Shown piece by piece: positions 8,100-17,314 of a DNA stretch of 64,000 nucleotides (its first letter is position 1; every line of letters begins with the position of its first letter). Origin of the DNA: Sphingomonas horti (GTDB lineage Bacteria > Pseudomonadota > Alphaproteobacteria > Sphingomonadales > Sphingomonadaceae); NCBI RefSeq assembly GCF_009753715.1, contig NZ_WQMS01000006.1:1-64000 (forward strand), read 5' to 3'. The translations under genes were made by a program, and so were the position numbers. The notes beneath the pieces are model-generated. The model was not told the origin of the DNA, did not search any database, and saw only the letters and a program-made list of their open reading frames with translations.

Positions 8100-9590
8100 A
8101 TGCTCCTGACCGACATCATTCGCGCGGGCGCGGCGCGGTATGGACCCGAGGTCGCGGTCCGCTTCGGCGACGAAGCCTTGAGCTTCGCTGCGGTGGATGC
8201 GCTCTCGACCGGAATGGCGTTGCGGCTTGGCCGAGATCTTAGCGCTGGCGCAATGCTCGGCATCCTGGCCAGCAACGGGCTGATGAGCCTGCCGCTCGAC
8301 TTCGCCTGCGCCAAGGCGCGGGTGGTGCGGGTGCCGTTGAACGCGCGCCTGTCACTAACCGAGCACGAGACGATGCTTCGGCGCGCGGGCGTCGGGCTGC
8401 TCGTCTATTCGCCGGACCAGCGGGAGCGCGCGGAGGTGCTGGCTGGCCTCGTTCCCGGCCTCGGCCTGCTTGCGCTCGACGAGCTCGCGACCGGGGCCGA
8501 TGTGGAGGGCGGGCCGCTGCCGGAGCCGGCGGCGGACGATCCGGTGCTGGCGGTGTTCACGTCGGGCACGACGGGCCGGCTCAAGGCCGTGGTCCACAGC
8601 CAGGCGAGCTATGGCGCGGTCGCGCTGAACATCCTCGGCAATCTCGTCGATCCGCGCCGTGGCGACGCGATGCTTCACGCCGCGTCGCTGTTCCATGCAT
8701 CGGGAACGCTGCTGCTGCCCTATTGGCTTCGCGGCGGGGCCGCCGCCGTCCTCCCCGGGTTCGAGCCGGCAGCCTATATGGATGCAGTCGAAAGATGGCG
8801 TCCCACCGCGGTCATGCTGGTGCCGACGATGCTGGGCATGCTGCTCGACCATCCCGGCTTCGATCCGGCGCGGTTTTCGTCGGTCGACACGATCCTTTAC
8901 GGTGCGTCGCCCATGCCGCGGCCGCTGATCGAGCGGGCGCTGGCGGCGCTCGGCCCGCGCTTCGTCCAATTCTACGGCCAGACCGAGGCGCCGCTCGCGA
9001 TCGCCGCCCTGAGCAAGGAAGACCATCGGGATTCATGCCGGCTCGGCGCCTGCGGCCGCCCCGCCCGCGACGTGGAGGTCCGCGTGGAGGCCCCCCCCGG
9101 CGAGCCCGGCGAGGTCCTGCTCCGCGCGCCGTTCCGGATGGTCGGCTATCATGACGAGCCTGCGCTCACCGCCGAGACGATCACGAGCGACGGCTGGCTC
9201 AGAACGCGCGACATCGGTCGGATCGACGAAGACGGCTATCTGACGTTGGTCGATCGAACATCGGACATGATCGTGACCGGCGGCTACAACGTCTATCCGA
9301 AGGAAGTGGAGGATACGCTGCTCGCCCATCCGGCGGTTCGCGAAGCCGTGGTGGTGGGCGTGCCCGACGCGAAATGGGGCGAGGCGGTGCTGGCCTTCGT
9401 GGTGCTTCGATCCGGGGCGAGCGCGCAGGCGGACGCGCTGCGCAGTCACTGCCAGGAGCGGCTGGCGCGCTACAAGACGCCGAAGGAGATCCGCTTCTTG
9501 GACGCCGTGCCGGTCAGCGCGGTCGGCAAGCCGCTGCGCCGGGCGCTTCGCGATCCGTTCTGGACCGGGCGCGACAGGAGAGTGGGATGA
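8100..9590 (+). CDS. class I adenylate-forming enzyme, acyl-CoA synthetase
   Basis: A 496-residue ANL-superfamily ligase that activates a carboxylic acid as acyl-AMP and transfers it to CoA. The phosphate-binding motif is FTSGTTGRLKAVVHS (around residue 155). The adenine-binding block is QFYGQTEAPLA and the hinge region is GWLRTRDIGRIDEDGYL. The C-terminal domain has YKTPKEIRFLDAVPVSAVGK, which includes the catalytic Lys. The substrate cannot be told from sequence; fatty or aromatic acids are both possible. The stop overlaps the next gene by four bases (ATGA), so ligase and hydratase are probably one operon acting on the same acyl-CoA. Confidence 0.88.
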   Translation: MLLTDIIRAGAARYGPEVAVRFGDEALSFAAVDALSTGMALRLGRDLSAGAMLGILASNGLMSLPLDFACAKARVVRVPLNARLSLTEHETMLRRAGVGLLVYSPDQRERAEVLAGLVPGLGLLALDELATGADVEGGPLPEPAADDPVLAVFTSGTTGRLKAVVHSQASYGAVALNILGNLVDPRRGDAMLHAASLFHASGTLLLPYWLRGGAAAVLPGFEPAAYMDAVERWRPTAVMLVPTMLGMLLDHPGFDPARFSSVDTILYGASPMPRPLIERALAALGPRFVQFYGQTEAPLAIAALSKEDHRDSCRLGACGRPARDVEVRVEAPPGEPGEVLLRAPFRMVGYHDEPALTAETITSDGWLRTRDIGRIDEDGYLTLVDRTSDMIVTGGYNVYPKEVEDTLLAHPAVREAVVVGVPDAKWGEAVLAFVVLRSGASAQADALRSHCQERLARYKTPKEIRFLDAVPVSAVGKPLRRALRDPFWTGRDRRVG

Positions 9591-10351
9591 GCAAGGTCCT
9601 CCTTGAGCGGCGCGGGCATGCGACGGTGGTGACGATCAATCGCCCCGAGCGCCGCAACGCGGTTGACGCCGAAACCGCGAGTCTGCTCCGCACGGCGTTC
9701 GACGCGTTCGATTCGGATCCCGATGCGCGCGTCGCGGTGCTGACCGGCGCCGGCGGCAGCTTCTGCGCGGGCTATGACCTGCACAGCGTCGCGTCCGCGC
9801 CGCCGCCCTACGACCCGAACGGCCCGGGCCCGATGGGGCCGACCCGGATGCTGCTGTCCAAGCCCGTCATCGCGGCGGTCGAAGGGCATGCGGTCGCGGG
9901 CGGGCTGGAGCTGGCGCTGTGGTGCGATCTGCGCGTGGCCTCGGCTAGCGCCACTTTCGGAGTGTTCTGCCGCCGCTGGGGCGTCCCGCTGATCGACGGC
10001 GGCACCGTCAGGCTGCCGCGGATCGTCGGACAGGGCCGCGCGCTCGACATGATCCTGACCGGGCGGCCCGTGGGCGCCGAGGAAGCGCTGGCGATCGGGC
10101 TCGCCAACCGCGTCACGCGAGAGGGTGAGGCGCTCGACGGAGCTCTCGAACTGGCGGACGCGATTGCGGCTGTCCCGCAGATGTGCATGCGCGCCGATCG
10201 GCTTTCGGCATATCGGCAATGGGACGCCGACCTGACCGGCGCGCTGCGGGCGGAAGCGATCGGAGGCGAGGCGCCGCTCCGCGCGGAAGGACTGGCAGGG
10301 GCCGGGCGCTTCGCCGGCGGCGCCGGCCGCGGCGGGCAATTCCAAGGCTAA
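9587..10351 (+). CDS. enoyl-CoA hydratase/isomerase family protein
   Basis: A 254-residue crotonase-fold protein. The N-terminal INRPERRNAVD, the oxyanion-hole segments GGSFCAGYDL and AVEGHAVAGGLELALWCDL, and LTGRPVGAEEALAIGLANRV are standard family blocks. It likely hydrates or isomerises the acyl-CoA formed by the upstream ligase. The C-terminus is Gly/Ala-rich (GAGRFAGGAGRGG) where family members usually have a short helix. The start is the ATG in the ATGA overlap, with AGGAGAGTGGG just ahead. Its stop overlaps the convergent mrpG stop by 3 bases. Confidence 0.88.
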   Translation: MSKVLLERRGHATVVTINRPERRNAVDAETASLLRTAFDAFDSDPDARVAVLTGAGGSFCAGYDLHSVASAPPPYDPNGPGPMGPTRMLLSKPVIAAVEGHAVAGGLELALWCDLRVASASATFGVFCRRWGVPLIDGGTVRLPRIVGQGRALDMILTGRPVGAEEALAIGLANRVTREGEALDGALELADAIAAVPQMCMRADRLSAYRQWDADLTGALRAEAIGGEAPLRAEGLAGAGRFAGGAGRGGQFQG

Positions 10352-10692
10352 ACAACCGGCGGGACACTGTCCTTTCCTTCGATGCGGTCGCGCGAAAGCG
10401 CCGACCGCGCCAGCAGCATCAGCGACACCGGCGTCGTCACCGTCACGAACAGCAGGATCAGCAGCTCGTGCGCGACGAAGCGGGACTGGAGCGCGGAAAA
10501 GCAGGTGATCGAGCTCAGCACGATGAATAATGTGCCGAGCGTCGTGCCGAGCGTCGGCGCATGGACGCGCTCGTAGAAAGTCCTCAGCCGCAACAGGCCC
10601 AGCGCGCCGATGAGGGTGATGCCGGCGCCGAGCAGGATGAACAGCGCGGTGAGAATGGCCGCCCAGGCGGGAAGGTCCGGCGCCTGCGTCAT
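10348..10692 (-). CDS. mrpG: Na+/H+ antiporter subunit G
   Basis: A 114-residue subunit of the Mrp (Mnh) multisubunit cation/proton antiporter. Three predicted membrane helices, with the family segment GALGLLRLRTFYERVHAPTL after the first. It is the last gene of the mrp operon and its start overlaps the mrpF stop (ATGA). It is needed for complex assembly in characterised systems. The C-terminal tail is charged. Confidence 0.9.
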   Translation of the reverse strand: MTQAPDLPAWAAILTALFILLGAGITLIGALGLLRLRTFYERVHAPTLGTTLGTLFIVLSSITCFSALQSRFVAHELLILLFVTVTTPVSLMLLARSALSRDRIEGKDSVPPVV

Positions 10693-10970
10693 TCGATCAC
10701 CTCGCCGCGCATCAGGAACTTGGCCAGCGCCACGGTCCCAGCGAAACCGACCAAAGCGATCGTCAGCGCCGCCTCGAAATAGAGCGTGCGGCCGGTCTGG
10801 ATGCCGAATGTGACCAGCATCAGCATCGCGGTCGCGTAGAATGTGTCGAGGCCGAGGATACGGTCCTGCGCCCTCGGCCCGAACAGGAGCCGATAGGCCG
10901 CGCAGGCGGCGGCCAGCCCGAGCATCACCTGCGCGGCGGTAATGGCCCAGGCGAGCTGCAGCGTGGTCAT
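10689..10970 (-). CDS. mrpF: Na+/H+ antiporter subunit F
   Basis: A 93-residue, three-helix MrpF/MnhF subunit, starting MTTLQLAWAITAAQVM. The conserved block PRAQDRILGLDTFYATAM lies between helices 1 and 2. The ATG overlaps the mrpE stop, which fixes the start. A longer same-frame ORF reaching 11405 is a shadow of mrpE. It is an integral part of the Mrp complex in the inner membrane. Confidence 0.9.
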   Translation of the reverse strand: MTTLQLAWAITAAQVMLGLAAACAAYRLLFGPRAQDRILGLDTFYATAMLMLVTFGIQTGRTLYFEAALTIALVGFAGTVALAKFLMRGEVIE

Positions 10971-11455
10971 CCGAAAATCTCCATCAGCGGGCGCTCGTAG
11001 CGGTGCTTGGTTTCGCGAATCCATGCGTCCGGGTCGACGAGATCGAGAACATGGACGACCAGCACGTTCGCGCGCCGGTCGAACTCGACCCAGATAGTGC
11101 CGGGTGTGGCGGTGATGATGCAGGCGAGGACGGTCAGGCCGTAGCGGCTCCGCATGTCGAGCGGCAGCCGCACGAAGCCGGACACGCGTTCCGGCCGGTC
11201 GCGCAGCAGCACGATCCGGGCGACCGCGACGTTCGACCGCACGATATCGGCGAACACGATCGCGGCGAGGCGGGGGATCGGCCGGACCGAGCGGATGCCG
11301 GCGTCTTCGGGCTGAAGCGCCGCCATCGCGTGGGAGCCGAGCACGGCGACGATCGCGCCGAGAACGAGCTGGCCAGGCGACAGCGACGCGGTCAGCAGCA
11401 GCCACATGAGGAGGATGCCGAGGGCCAGCAGCGGATGGGGAAGCAGGCGCTTCAT
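10967..11455 (-). CDS. mrpE: Na+/H+ antiporter subunit E
   Basis: A 162-residue MrpE/MnhE subunit. Two N-terminal helices (LLALGILLMWLLLTASLS and the following one) are followed by the cytoplasmic domain with TVLACIITATPGTIWVEFD, the signature of this family. The start overlaps the mrpD stop by four bases. It is a structural subunit of the proton/cation antiporter. Confidence 0.9.
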   Translation of the reverse strand: MKRLLPHPLLALGILLMWLLLTASLSPGQLVLGAIVAVLGSHAMAALQPEDAGIRSVRPIPRLAAIVFADIVRSNVAVARIVLLRDRPERVSGFVRLPLDMRSRYGLTVLACIITATPGTIWVEFDRRANVLVVHVLDLVDPDAWIRETKHRYERPLMEIFG

Positions 11456-13017
11456 CGCGCCACGCCCGGCGGTGGTCCCGCCGCTCCCGGCAGCGCCCGG
11501 GCGGCCGCCTCCATATAGACGTAAGCCGGGCCGGCGAAGACCGTAAGCCCCAGGCAGAGCGCCAGCAACAGGCCGACCGGCGCCGCCTCGGCCAGGCGCA
11601 GCGTCCGCGGCGCGCGCTCCGACGCCCAGAGGAGATCGATGCCGGCGCGGCTGGCCGCGATGATCGTCGCCATCCCGGAGACGATGATCAGCGCGATCAG
11701 GGTCCAGCGCGCCCAGCCGATCGGGGGCTGCGCGTCCAGCAGCCCGTCGATGATCGCGAACTTGGCGACGAAGCCGGACAGCGGCGGCAGGCCGGCAAGC
11801 AGCAGCGCGCACATCAGGAAGCCGCCGCCCAGGATCGCGAGCGTCGCGGGAATGACGACGCCGACTTCGTCTCCTTCATCGTCCGGGTCATGGACGACCT
11901 CGTCCTCGAAGACCGGGTCGGCTGCGGCGGCGACGTTCGGCTCTGCTTCGTTGCGCGCGATCGGCTCGATCAGCAAATAGAGCGCGCCGACCGCCAGCGT
12001 GGAGCTGACCAGGTAGAACAGGGCTCCCGCCAGCGGTCCGCCGCCGGCGATGGTCGCAAGCAGGATGCCGGAGGAAATGATCAGGCTGAACCCGGCGAGG
12101 CGCGACAAGGTCCGCGACGCAAGCACGCCGATCGTGCCGAACAGGATCGTCGCCATGCCGCCGGCCTGCAGCCATTGCCCGGCGATCGACGCCGGATCGG
12201 CGGCCTCTCCGCCCCTCCCCAGCAGCAGGACCCGCAGCACCGCGTACACGCCGACCTTGCTGAGGATCGCGAACAGGGCGGCAACCGGCGGGCTGGCGGC
12301 GGAATAGGTCGTCGGCAGCCAGAAGCCGACCGGCCACATCGCGGCCTTGATCAGGAAGGCGACGCCCAGGATCGCGAGGCCGCTTTGCAAGAGCATCCGG
12401 TCGCTCTCCGGCACCGACGGCATGCGGATGGCGAGGTCGGCGATGTTGAGCGTGCCCGTCGTCCCGTAGATCAGGCTGGCCCCGACCAGGAAGAGCAGCG
12501 ACGTCGCGACGTTGATCGTCACATAATGTAGCGCCGCGCTCACCCGCGCGCGGCCGGAGCCGTGCAGCAGCAGCCCATAGGACGCCGCCAGCAGAACCTC
12601 GAAGAACACGAACAGGTTGAACAGGTCGCCGGTCAGGAAGGCGCCGTTCAGCCCCATCAGCTGGAGCAGGAACAGCGCGTGAAAGCGCGGCCCCCCCCGG
12701 TCCCAGCGCGCGGATGCGTAGATCAGCGATGCCAGGCCGAGCACGCTGGCGAGTGCGAGCATCATCGCCGACAGCCGGTCCACGATCAGGGTGATGCCGA
12801 ACGGCGCCGGCCAGCCGCCGATCGCATAGACGATCGCGGCGGCGCTGCCCGCCCGGCCGACGAGCACTATCGAGATTCCCACCAGCGCGATCGTCGTCAG
12901 CATCGCGACCGCAAGCTTGGCCCCGCGCCGGCGCTCGTCGAACAGCAGCATCAGCGCGCTGGCGGCGAGCGGCAGCAGGATCGGCGCGACCGCGAGATGA
13001 TCGATCCATGCGGCCAT
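11452..13017 (-). CDS. mrpD: Na+/H+ antiporter subunit D (NuoM/NuoN-like)
   Basis: A 521-residue polytopic subunit related to the proton-pumping complex I subunits. It carries the family features NGAFLTGDLFNLFVFFEVLL, AFLIKAAMWPVGFWLPTTYS (with the membrane Lys) and SPPVAALFAILSKVGVYAVLR. An acidic insert, DPVFEDEVVHDPDDEGDE (around residue 385), sits in a loop and is unusually negative; loops of this type vary within the family. The start (MAAWIDHLAV) is three bases downstream of the mrpC stop. Confidence 0.92.
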   Translation of the reverse strand: MAAWIDHLAVAPILLPLAASALMLLFDERRRGAKLAVAMLTTIALVGISIVLVGRAGSAAAIVYAIGGWPAPFGITLIVDRLSAMMLALASVLGLASLIYASARWDRGGPRFHALFLLQLMGLNGAFLTGDLFNLFVFFEVLLAASYGLLLHGSGRARVSAALHYVTINVATSLLFLVGASLIYGTTGTLNIADLAIRMPSVPESDRMLLQSGLAILGVAFLIKAAMWPVGFWLPTTYSAASPPVAALFAILSKVGVYAVLRVLLLGRGGEAADPASIAGQWLQAGGMATILFGTIGVLASRTLSRLAGFSLIISSGILLATIAGGGPLAGALFYLVSSTLAVGALYLLIEPIARNEAEPNVAAAADPVFEDEVVHDPDDEGDEVGVVIPATLAILGGGFLMCALLLAGLPPLSGFVAKFAIIDGLLDAQPPIGWARWTLIALIIVSGMATIIAASRAGIDLLWASERAPRTLRLAEAAPVGLLLALCLGLTVFAGPAYVYMEAAARALPGAAGPPPGVAR

Positions 13018-13019
13018 GG

Positions 13020-13358
13020 CTAGGGCTCGTCCCCGTCGACATGATCGTTGCCGGTCAGCCCGCGAGACACCAGCAGCACGACGAGCAGCAGCGCTGTCAT
13101 CGCGAAGGAGATCACGATCGCGGTCAGCACCAGCGCCTGCGGCAGCGGATCGGCATAGGCGGCCGGATCCGGCGCCGCGTCGCGGCCGACGATCGCCGGC
13201 GCGTCGACGCGCAGCCGCCCCATCGTGTAGATGAACAGATTGACGGCATACGACATCAGCGACAGGCCCAGCACCACCTGGAAGGTGCGCGGGCGCAGCA
13301 CCAGCCACACACCCGAGGCGGTCAGGACGCCGATGCCGAGGGCGAGAACGATTTCCAT
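13020..13358 (-). CDS. mrpC: Na+/H+ antiporter subunit C (NuoK-like)
   Basis: A 112-residue, three-helix subunit homologous to NuoK. It has RTFQVVLGLSLMSYAVNLFI and PLPQALVLTAIVISFAMTAL, the standard MrpC blocks. The ATG overlaps the stop of the fused mrpAB gene by one base (TGATG). Confidence 0.92.
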   Translation of the reverse strand: MEIVLALGIGVLTASGVWLVLRPRTFQVVLGLSLMSYAVNLFIYTMGRLRVDAPAIVGRDAAPDPAAYADPLPQALVLTAIVISFAMTALLLVVLLVSRGLTGNDHVDGDEP

Positions 13359-16252
13359 CAGCTCTCCCCGGCCCTGGAGAGCGGCTTGCGGATCGACTGG
13401 TGGGCGATCGCGATCAGCATCAAGGCGGTCGCGCCGACCACCAGCACGAACACGCCGAGATCGAACAGCAGCGCGCTGGCCGCCGGCACGCGGCCGAACA
13501 GCGGCAGGTCGAGATAGCTGAAATAGGTGGTGAGGAACGGGCGCCCGACGATCAGCGCCGCCGCCCCGGTCAGCACGGCCAGGAGCAGGCCGATGCCGAT
13601 CCACCGGACCGGCTGCACCCGCAGCCGCGCCTCCACCGACCGCGTTCCCGCCGCCATATATTGGAGGATCAGCGCGGTCGCCATCGTAACGCCGGCAATG
13701 AAGCCGCCGCCGGGCATGTCGTGGCCGCGCACCCACAGATAGAGCGCGAGCGCGACGATGAAGGGGAACAGCCATTCCATCAGCACGCGCGGGATCATCA
13801 GATAGTCGACCAGCGTGTCCCCGACCTCCCGCCCGCTCTGCGCGTCGTCATAGGCGTTCTGCAGCCTCTGCTGCGCCGGCAGGCCCAGGCTTTCCGGGGC
13901 GGGGCGGAAGCGCCGGAGCAAGGCGAAGACGGTCAGCGCGACGATCGCGAGCACCGTGATCTCGCCCAGCGTGTCGAAGCTGCGGAAATCGACCAGGATG
14001 ACGTTGACGACGTTGGTGCCGCCCGCGTCCGGATAGGCGCGCTCCATGTAGAAGCGGGAAACCGCGTCGGCGGGCGGAGCCCGCGTCAGCGCGGCATAGG
14101 CCAGCAGCCCCAGGCCCAGCCCGGCCGCGACCGCGATCGCGGCGTCGACGGCGCGGCGGAACGGGAAGGCCGCACCTTTCGCGGGTGCGAGCGCGGCGCT
14201 GCGCTGCGGCAGCCAGCGGAGCCCGAGGAGAAGGAGCACCGTCGTGACCGTTTCGACCAGCAGCTGCGTCAGGGCCAGGTCGGGCGCCGACAGCCAGACG
14301 AAGCTGATGCAGCTCACCAGGCCCGCCCCGCCCATCAGCACCAGGGCAGTGAGGCGGTGATATTTCGCCCGCCACGCTGCGCCGAGCGCGCAGGCTCCGC
14401 CGACGGCCCAGATCACCGCGAAGCCGGGATCGACCACGGTTCCTTCCATACCGCCCAGCGAATAGCCGTGCCGCATAACCGGCAGCAGTCCCGCCGCGAT
14501 CGCCACGAACAGCAGCAGGCGAAGCTGCGGCTGAAGCCGCCGCGTCCCCAGCCGGCGCTCCAGGACGCGCGCCGCCGACGCGGTGAAGGCGAGCGCGCCG
14601 TCGAATATCCGCCGGGTGTGGAAACGGCGCAGGAGCGGCGCGCCCTCGGTCCGGTTGAGCATCTTGCCGAAGCGCAGATAGGCGATGGTGCCCAGCACCA
14701 GCGCCGCCAGACTCATCAGCATCGGCCAGGTGAAGCCGTGCCAGATCGCGAGGCTGTAGCTGGGCGTGGCGTCGCCCAGCACCGACCGGACCGCCGACGA
14801 GAGGACCGGGCCGATCGTCATCGCCGGGATGATGCCGACCAGCAGGCAGGCAAGCACCAGGATCTCGATCGGCACGCGCATCCAACGCGGCGCTTCGCCG
14901 GGCGTGCGGGCCAGCTCCGTCGGTGGCGGGCCGAAGAAGGTCTGGTGGATGAAGCGGACCGAGTAGAGCACCGCGAAGGCGCTCGCCAATGTCGCCAGCA
15001 CAGGCAGCGCCTGGTCGATCACTGTGCCGCTATGCCGCTGCAGCGATTCCGACAGGAACATCTCCTTGGACAGGAACCCGTTGAGCAGCGGCACGCCCGC
15101 CATCGCGGCAGCCGCGATCATCGCCAGCGTGGCGGTGATCGGCATGAACCGGTACAGTCCGCTCAGCCGCCGCAGGTCGCGGGTGCCGGTTTCGTGGTCG
15201 ATGATGCCGGCGGCCATGAACAGCGATGCCTTGAACGTGGCGTGGTTGACGACGTGGAAGATCGCCGCGACGGCCGCGAGCGGGCTGCCGAGCCCCAGCA
15301 GCAAGGTGATCAGGCCCAGATGGCTGATCGTCGAATAGGCGAGCAGGCCCTTGAGGTCCTGCTGGAAGATCGCCGCCCAGGCCCCGACCAGCAAGGTCAG
15401 CAGCCCGGCCGAGGAGACGAGGACATACCATTCGTCGGTCTGCGACAGCACCGGCCACAGACGGATCAGCACGAAGATGCCAGCCTTCACCATCGTCGCC
15501 GAGTGGAGATAGGCGGAAACCGGCGTCGGCGCGGCCATCGCTTTGGGCAACCAGAAATGGAAAGGGAATTGCGCGCTTTTCGTGAATGCGCCGATCAGGA
15601 TCAGGGCCAGCGCGGGGCCGTAGAGGCCGCTCGACCGGATGAGGTCGCCCGCAGCCAGTACGCGGTCGAGGTCATAGCTGCCGACGATGTTGCCGAGCAG
15701 CAGGACGCCGGCGAACAGGCACAGGCCGCCGCCGGCTGTGGTCAGCAGCGCCATCCGCGCGGAGTCGCGGGCCGCGCGATTGTGATGCCAATAGCCGATC
15801 AGCAGGAAGGAAAAGAGGCTGGTCAGCTCCCAGAAGAAAGCGAGCTGGACGAGATTACCCGAGAGCACCAGTCCCAGCATCGATCCCGTGAAGGCCAGCA
15901 GGAACGAGAAGAAGCGCGGCACCGGATCTTCCGGCGACATATAGTAGCGCGCGTACAGCACGACGAGCGCGCCGATGCCCAGCACCAGCGTCGAGAAAAG
16001 CCATGAAAGGCCGTCCAGCCGGATGACGAGGCTGAGGCCGAGCGACGGCATCCACGCGATCTCGCCGCGAACTGCGGTGCCGTCGGCCACTGCCGGATAG
16101 AGCAGCGCGACCAGGATCAGGCCGGCCAGCGCGACGGCGCCGCTGAGCAGTGCCGCGGCATTGCGGGCGGCGGTCGGCAGGAACGCGGCGAGGATGCTTC
16201 CCGCAAAAGGGAGGACCAGGATCGAAAGGAGCAGCCCGTCAACTCCCGTCAT
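13358..16252 (-). CDS. mrpA: fused Na+/H+ antiporter subunits A and B
   Basis: A 964-residue protein with MrpA (NuoL-like) sequence through about residue 770 and a MrpB-type domain at the C-terminus. NuoL-type blocks include ELTSLFSFLLIGYWHHN, FPFHFWLPKAMAAPTPVSAY, HSATMVKAGIF and HVVNHATFKASLFMAAGI. The MrpB part begins near DTLVDYLMIPRVLMEWLFP and holds HDMPGGGFIAGVTMATALIL. A-B fusion in one polypeptide is known in proteobacterial group 2 Mrp operons. The start MTGVDGLL at 16252 has weak Shine-Dalgarno support. Together with C-G it exchanges Na+ or K+ for H+ across the inner membrane. The usp gene lies 61 bp upstream on the same strand. Confidence 0.93.
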   Translation of the reverse strand: MTGVDGLLLSILVLPFAGSILAAFLPTAARNAAALLSGAVALAGLILVALLYPAVADGTAVRGEIAWMPSLGLSLVIRLDGLSWLFSTLVLGIGALVVLYARYYMSPEDPVPRFFSFLLAFTGSMLGLVLSGNLVQLAFFWELTSLFSFLLIGYWHHNRAARDSARMALLTTAGGGLCLFAGVLLLGNIVGSYDLDRVLAAGDLIRSSGLYGPALALILIGAFTKSAQFPFHFWLPKAMAAPTPVSAYLHSATMVKAGIFVLIRLWPVLSQTDEWYVLVSSAGLLTLLVGAWAAIFQQDLKGLLAYSTISHLGLITLLLGLGSPLAAVAAIFHVVNHATFKASLFMAAGIIDHETGTRDLRRLSGLYRFMPITATLAMIAAAAMAGVPLLNGFLSKEMFLSESLQRHSGTVIDQALPVLATLASAFAVLYSVRFIHQTFFGPPPTELARTPGEAPRWMRVPIEILVLACLLVGIIPAMTIGPVLSSAVRSVLGDATPSYSLAIWHGFTWPMLMSLAALVLGTIAYLRFGKMLNRTEGAPLLRRFHTRRIFDGALAFTASAARVLERRLGTRRLQPQLRLLLFVAIAAGLLPVMRHGYSLGGMEGTVVDPGFAVIWAVGGACALGAAWRAKYHRLTALVLMGGAGLVSCISFVWLSAPDLALTQLLVETVTTVLLLLGLRWLPQRSAALAPAKGAAFPFRRAVDAAIAVAAGLGLGLLAYAALTRAPPADAVSRFYMERAYPDAGGTNVVNVILVDFRSFDTLGEITVLAIVALTVFALLRRFRPAPESLGLPAQQRLQNAYDDAQSGREVGDTLVDYLMIPRVLMEWLFPFIVALALYLWVRGHDMPGGGFIAGVTMATALILQYMAAGTRSVEARLRVQPVRWIGIGLLLAVLTGAAALIVGRPFLTTYFSYLDLPLFGRVPAASALLFDLGVFVLVVGATALMLIAIAHQSIRKPLSRAGES

Positions 16253-16313
16253 GCCGGCGCCGCCCCGATCGGAACCTGGGCCGAGCTTCGCAACCGGGCG
16301 CGCGCGACAAAGC

Positions 16314-17174
16314 TCATCGCGCCGGCACCACCAGCACGTCGCGGTCCGCATCGCCGAGCACCGTCTCCGCGATGCTGCCAAGCATGAAGCGTTCGATGCC
16401 CGTCCTCTGGCTCGTCCCGACGACGATCAGCGACGCGCCTTCGTCGCGCGCGCTTTCCAGGATTCGCCTGCCGGGCGAACCGTGGGCAGGCATGGTGATC
16501 TTGCGCGCGCCGGTCAGGCCGATATCGGCCAGCAGCGCATCGAAATCGGACTGCGCCTCGGTCTGCGCGTCGGCAACGGAGTCGAGGATCAAATCCGGCT
16601 CGACCATGGCGCGCCGCATCATGCCCTGCCCCGGCACCTCGAACGCGTGCATGGCGACGATCTCCGCGCGATCGACGAGCTCCAATTCCTGCACGAGGGG
16701 CGCGGCCGCCCGGGATGCCTGATCCAGATCCAGCGCCACGAGCACGCGGTCATAGGGAGCGGAAGGGACGCCGGCGGTCATCAGCACGGGCCGGCGGCTG
16801 TGCGCGATCGTCCGCTCCGCAGTGGTGCCCATGAACACGTCGCGCAACTGGCGGCGATGGGGACCGACGACGACCAGGCCCGCCGCGACGTCGTCGGCGA
16901 TCTGCAGGATGCCCGAGAAGACATCGCCGGCGAGCAGCTGCGCCCTGGCCGCGATACCGTCCATCCGCTCGATCGTCTCGACGGTCTCATCGAGAATCGC
17001 GCGCGATGCGGCCAGCTGATGATCGACGAGATGCCGCGGCTGATCGTCGTCCACCACATGCGCCAGCACCAGCGCTGCGCCCGATTGCCGCGCGATGATC
17101 GTGGCGCGGCGCAGCGCCCGATCGGATCGGGTGGAGAAATCGGTCGCTACGACGATGGGGCCGGTGATCGGCAT
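16314..17174 (-). CDS. tandem-domain universal stress protein
   Basis: A 286-residue cytoplasmic protein with two UspA domains. Domain 1 (about 1-145) has IVVATDFSTRSDRALRRA and GPHRRQLRDVFMGTTAERTI. Domain 2 (about 150-286) has GTSQRTGIERFMLGSIAET. Both fit the ATP-binding pattern G-x2-G-x9-G-(S/T) at least loosely, the second one best. I chose the ATG at 17174 because GGAGGACC precedes it; the longer frame to 17198 lacks such a site. It is upstream of and codirectional with mrpAB, suggesting joint stress-responsive expression with the antiporter. Confidence 0.88.
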   Translation of the reverse strand: MPITGPIVVATDFSTRSDRALRRATIIARQSGAALVLAHVVDDDQPRHLVDHQLAASRAILDETVETIERMDGIAARAQLLAGDVFSGILQIADDVAAGLVVVGPHRRQLRDVFMGTTAERTIAHSRRPVLMTAGVPSAPYDRVLVALDLDQASRAAAPLVQELELVDRAEIVAMHAFEVPGQGMMRRAMVEPDLILDSVADAQTEAQSDFDALLADIGLTGARKITMPAHGSPGRRILESARDEGASLIVVGTSQRTGIERFMLGSIAETVLGDADRDVLVVPAR

Positions 17175-17314
17175 CTGGTCCTCCGTGCCTTCCGCCACCC
17201 ATGCAGGTTCGTTCGCGGTCCCGCAACCGGCCGATCGGCGACGAAACGGGCGCCCGTGCGTTGGCGACGCAGCGACGGGGTGATCGGCAACCTGTCGCGC
17301 TGAGGAGGAATGTC

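Noticed and set aside
13400-16006. 868-codon plus-strand ORF
   Set aside because: Antisense shadow of mrpAB; rich in Arg, Gln, His and Asp with no family resemblance, while mrpAB motifs are clear on the other strand.
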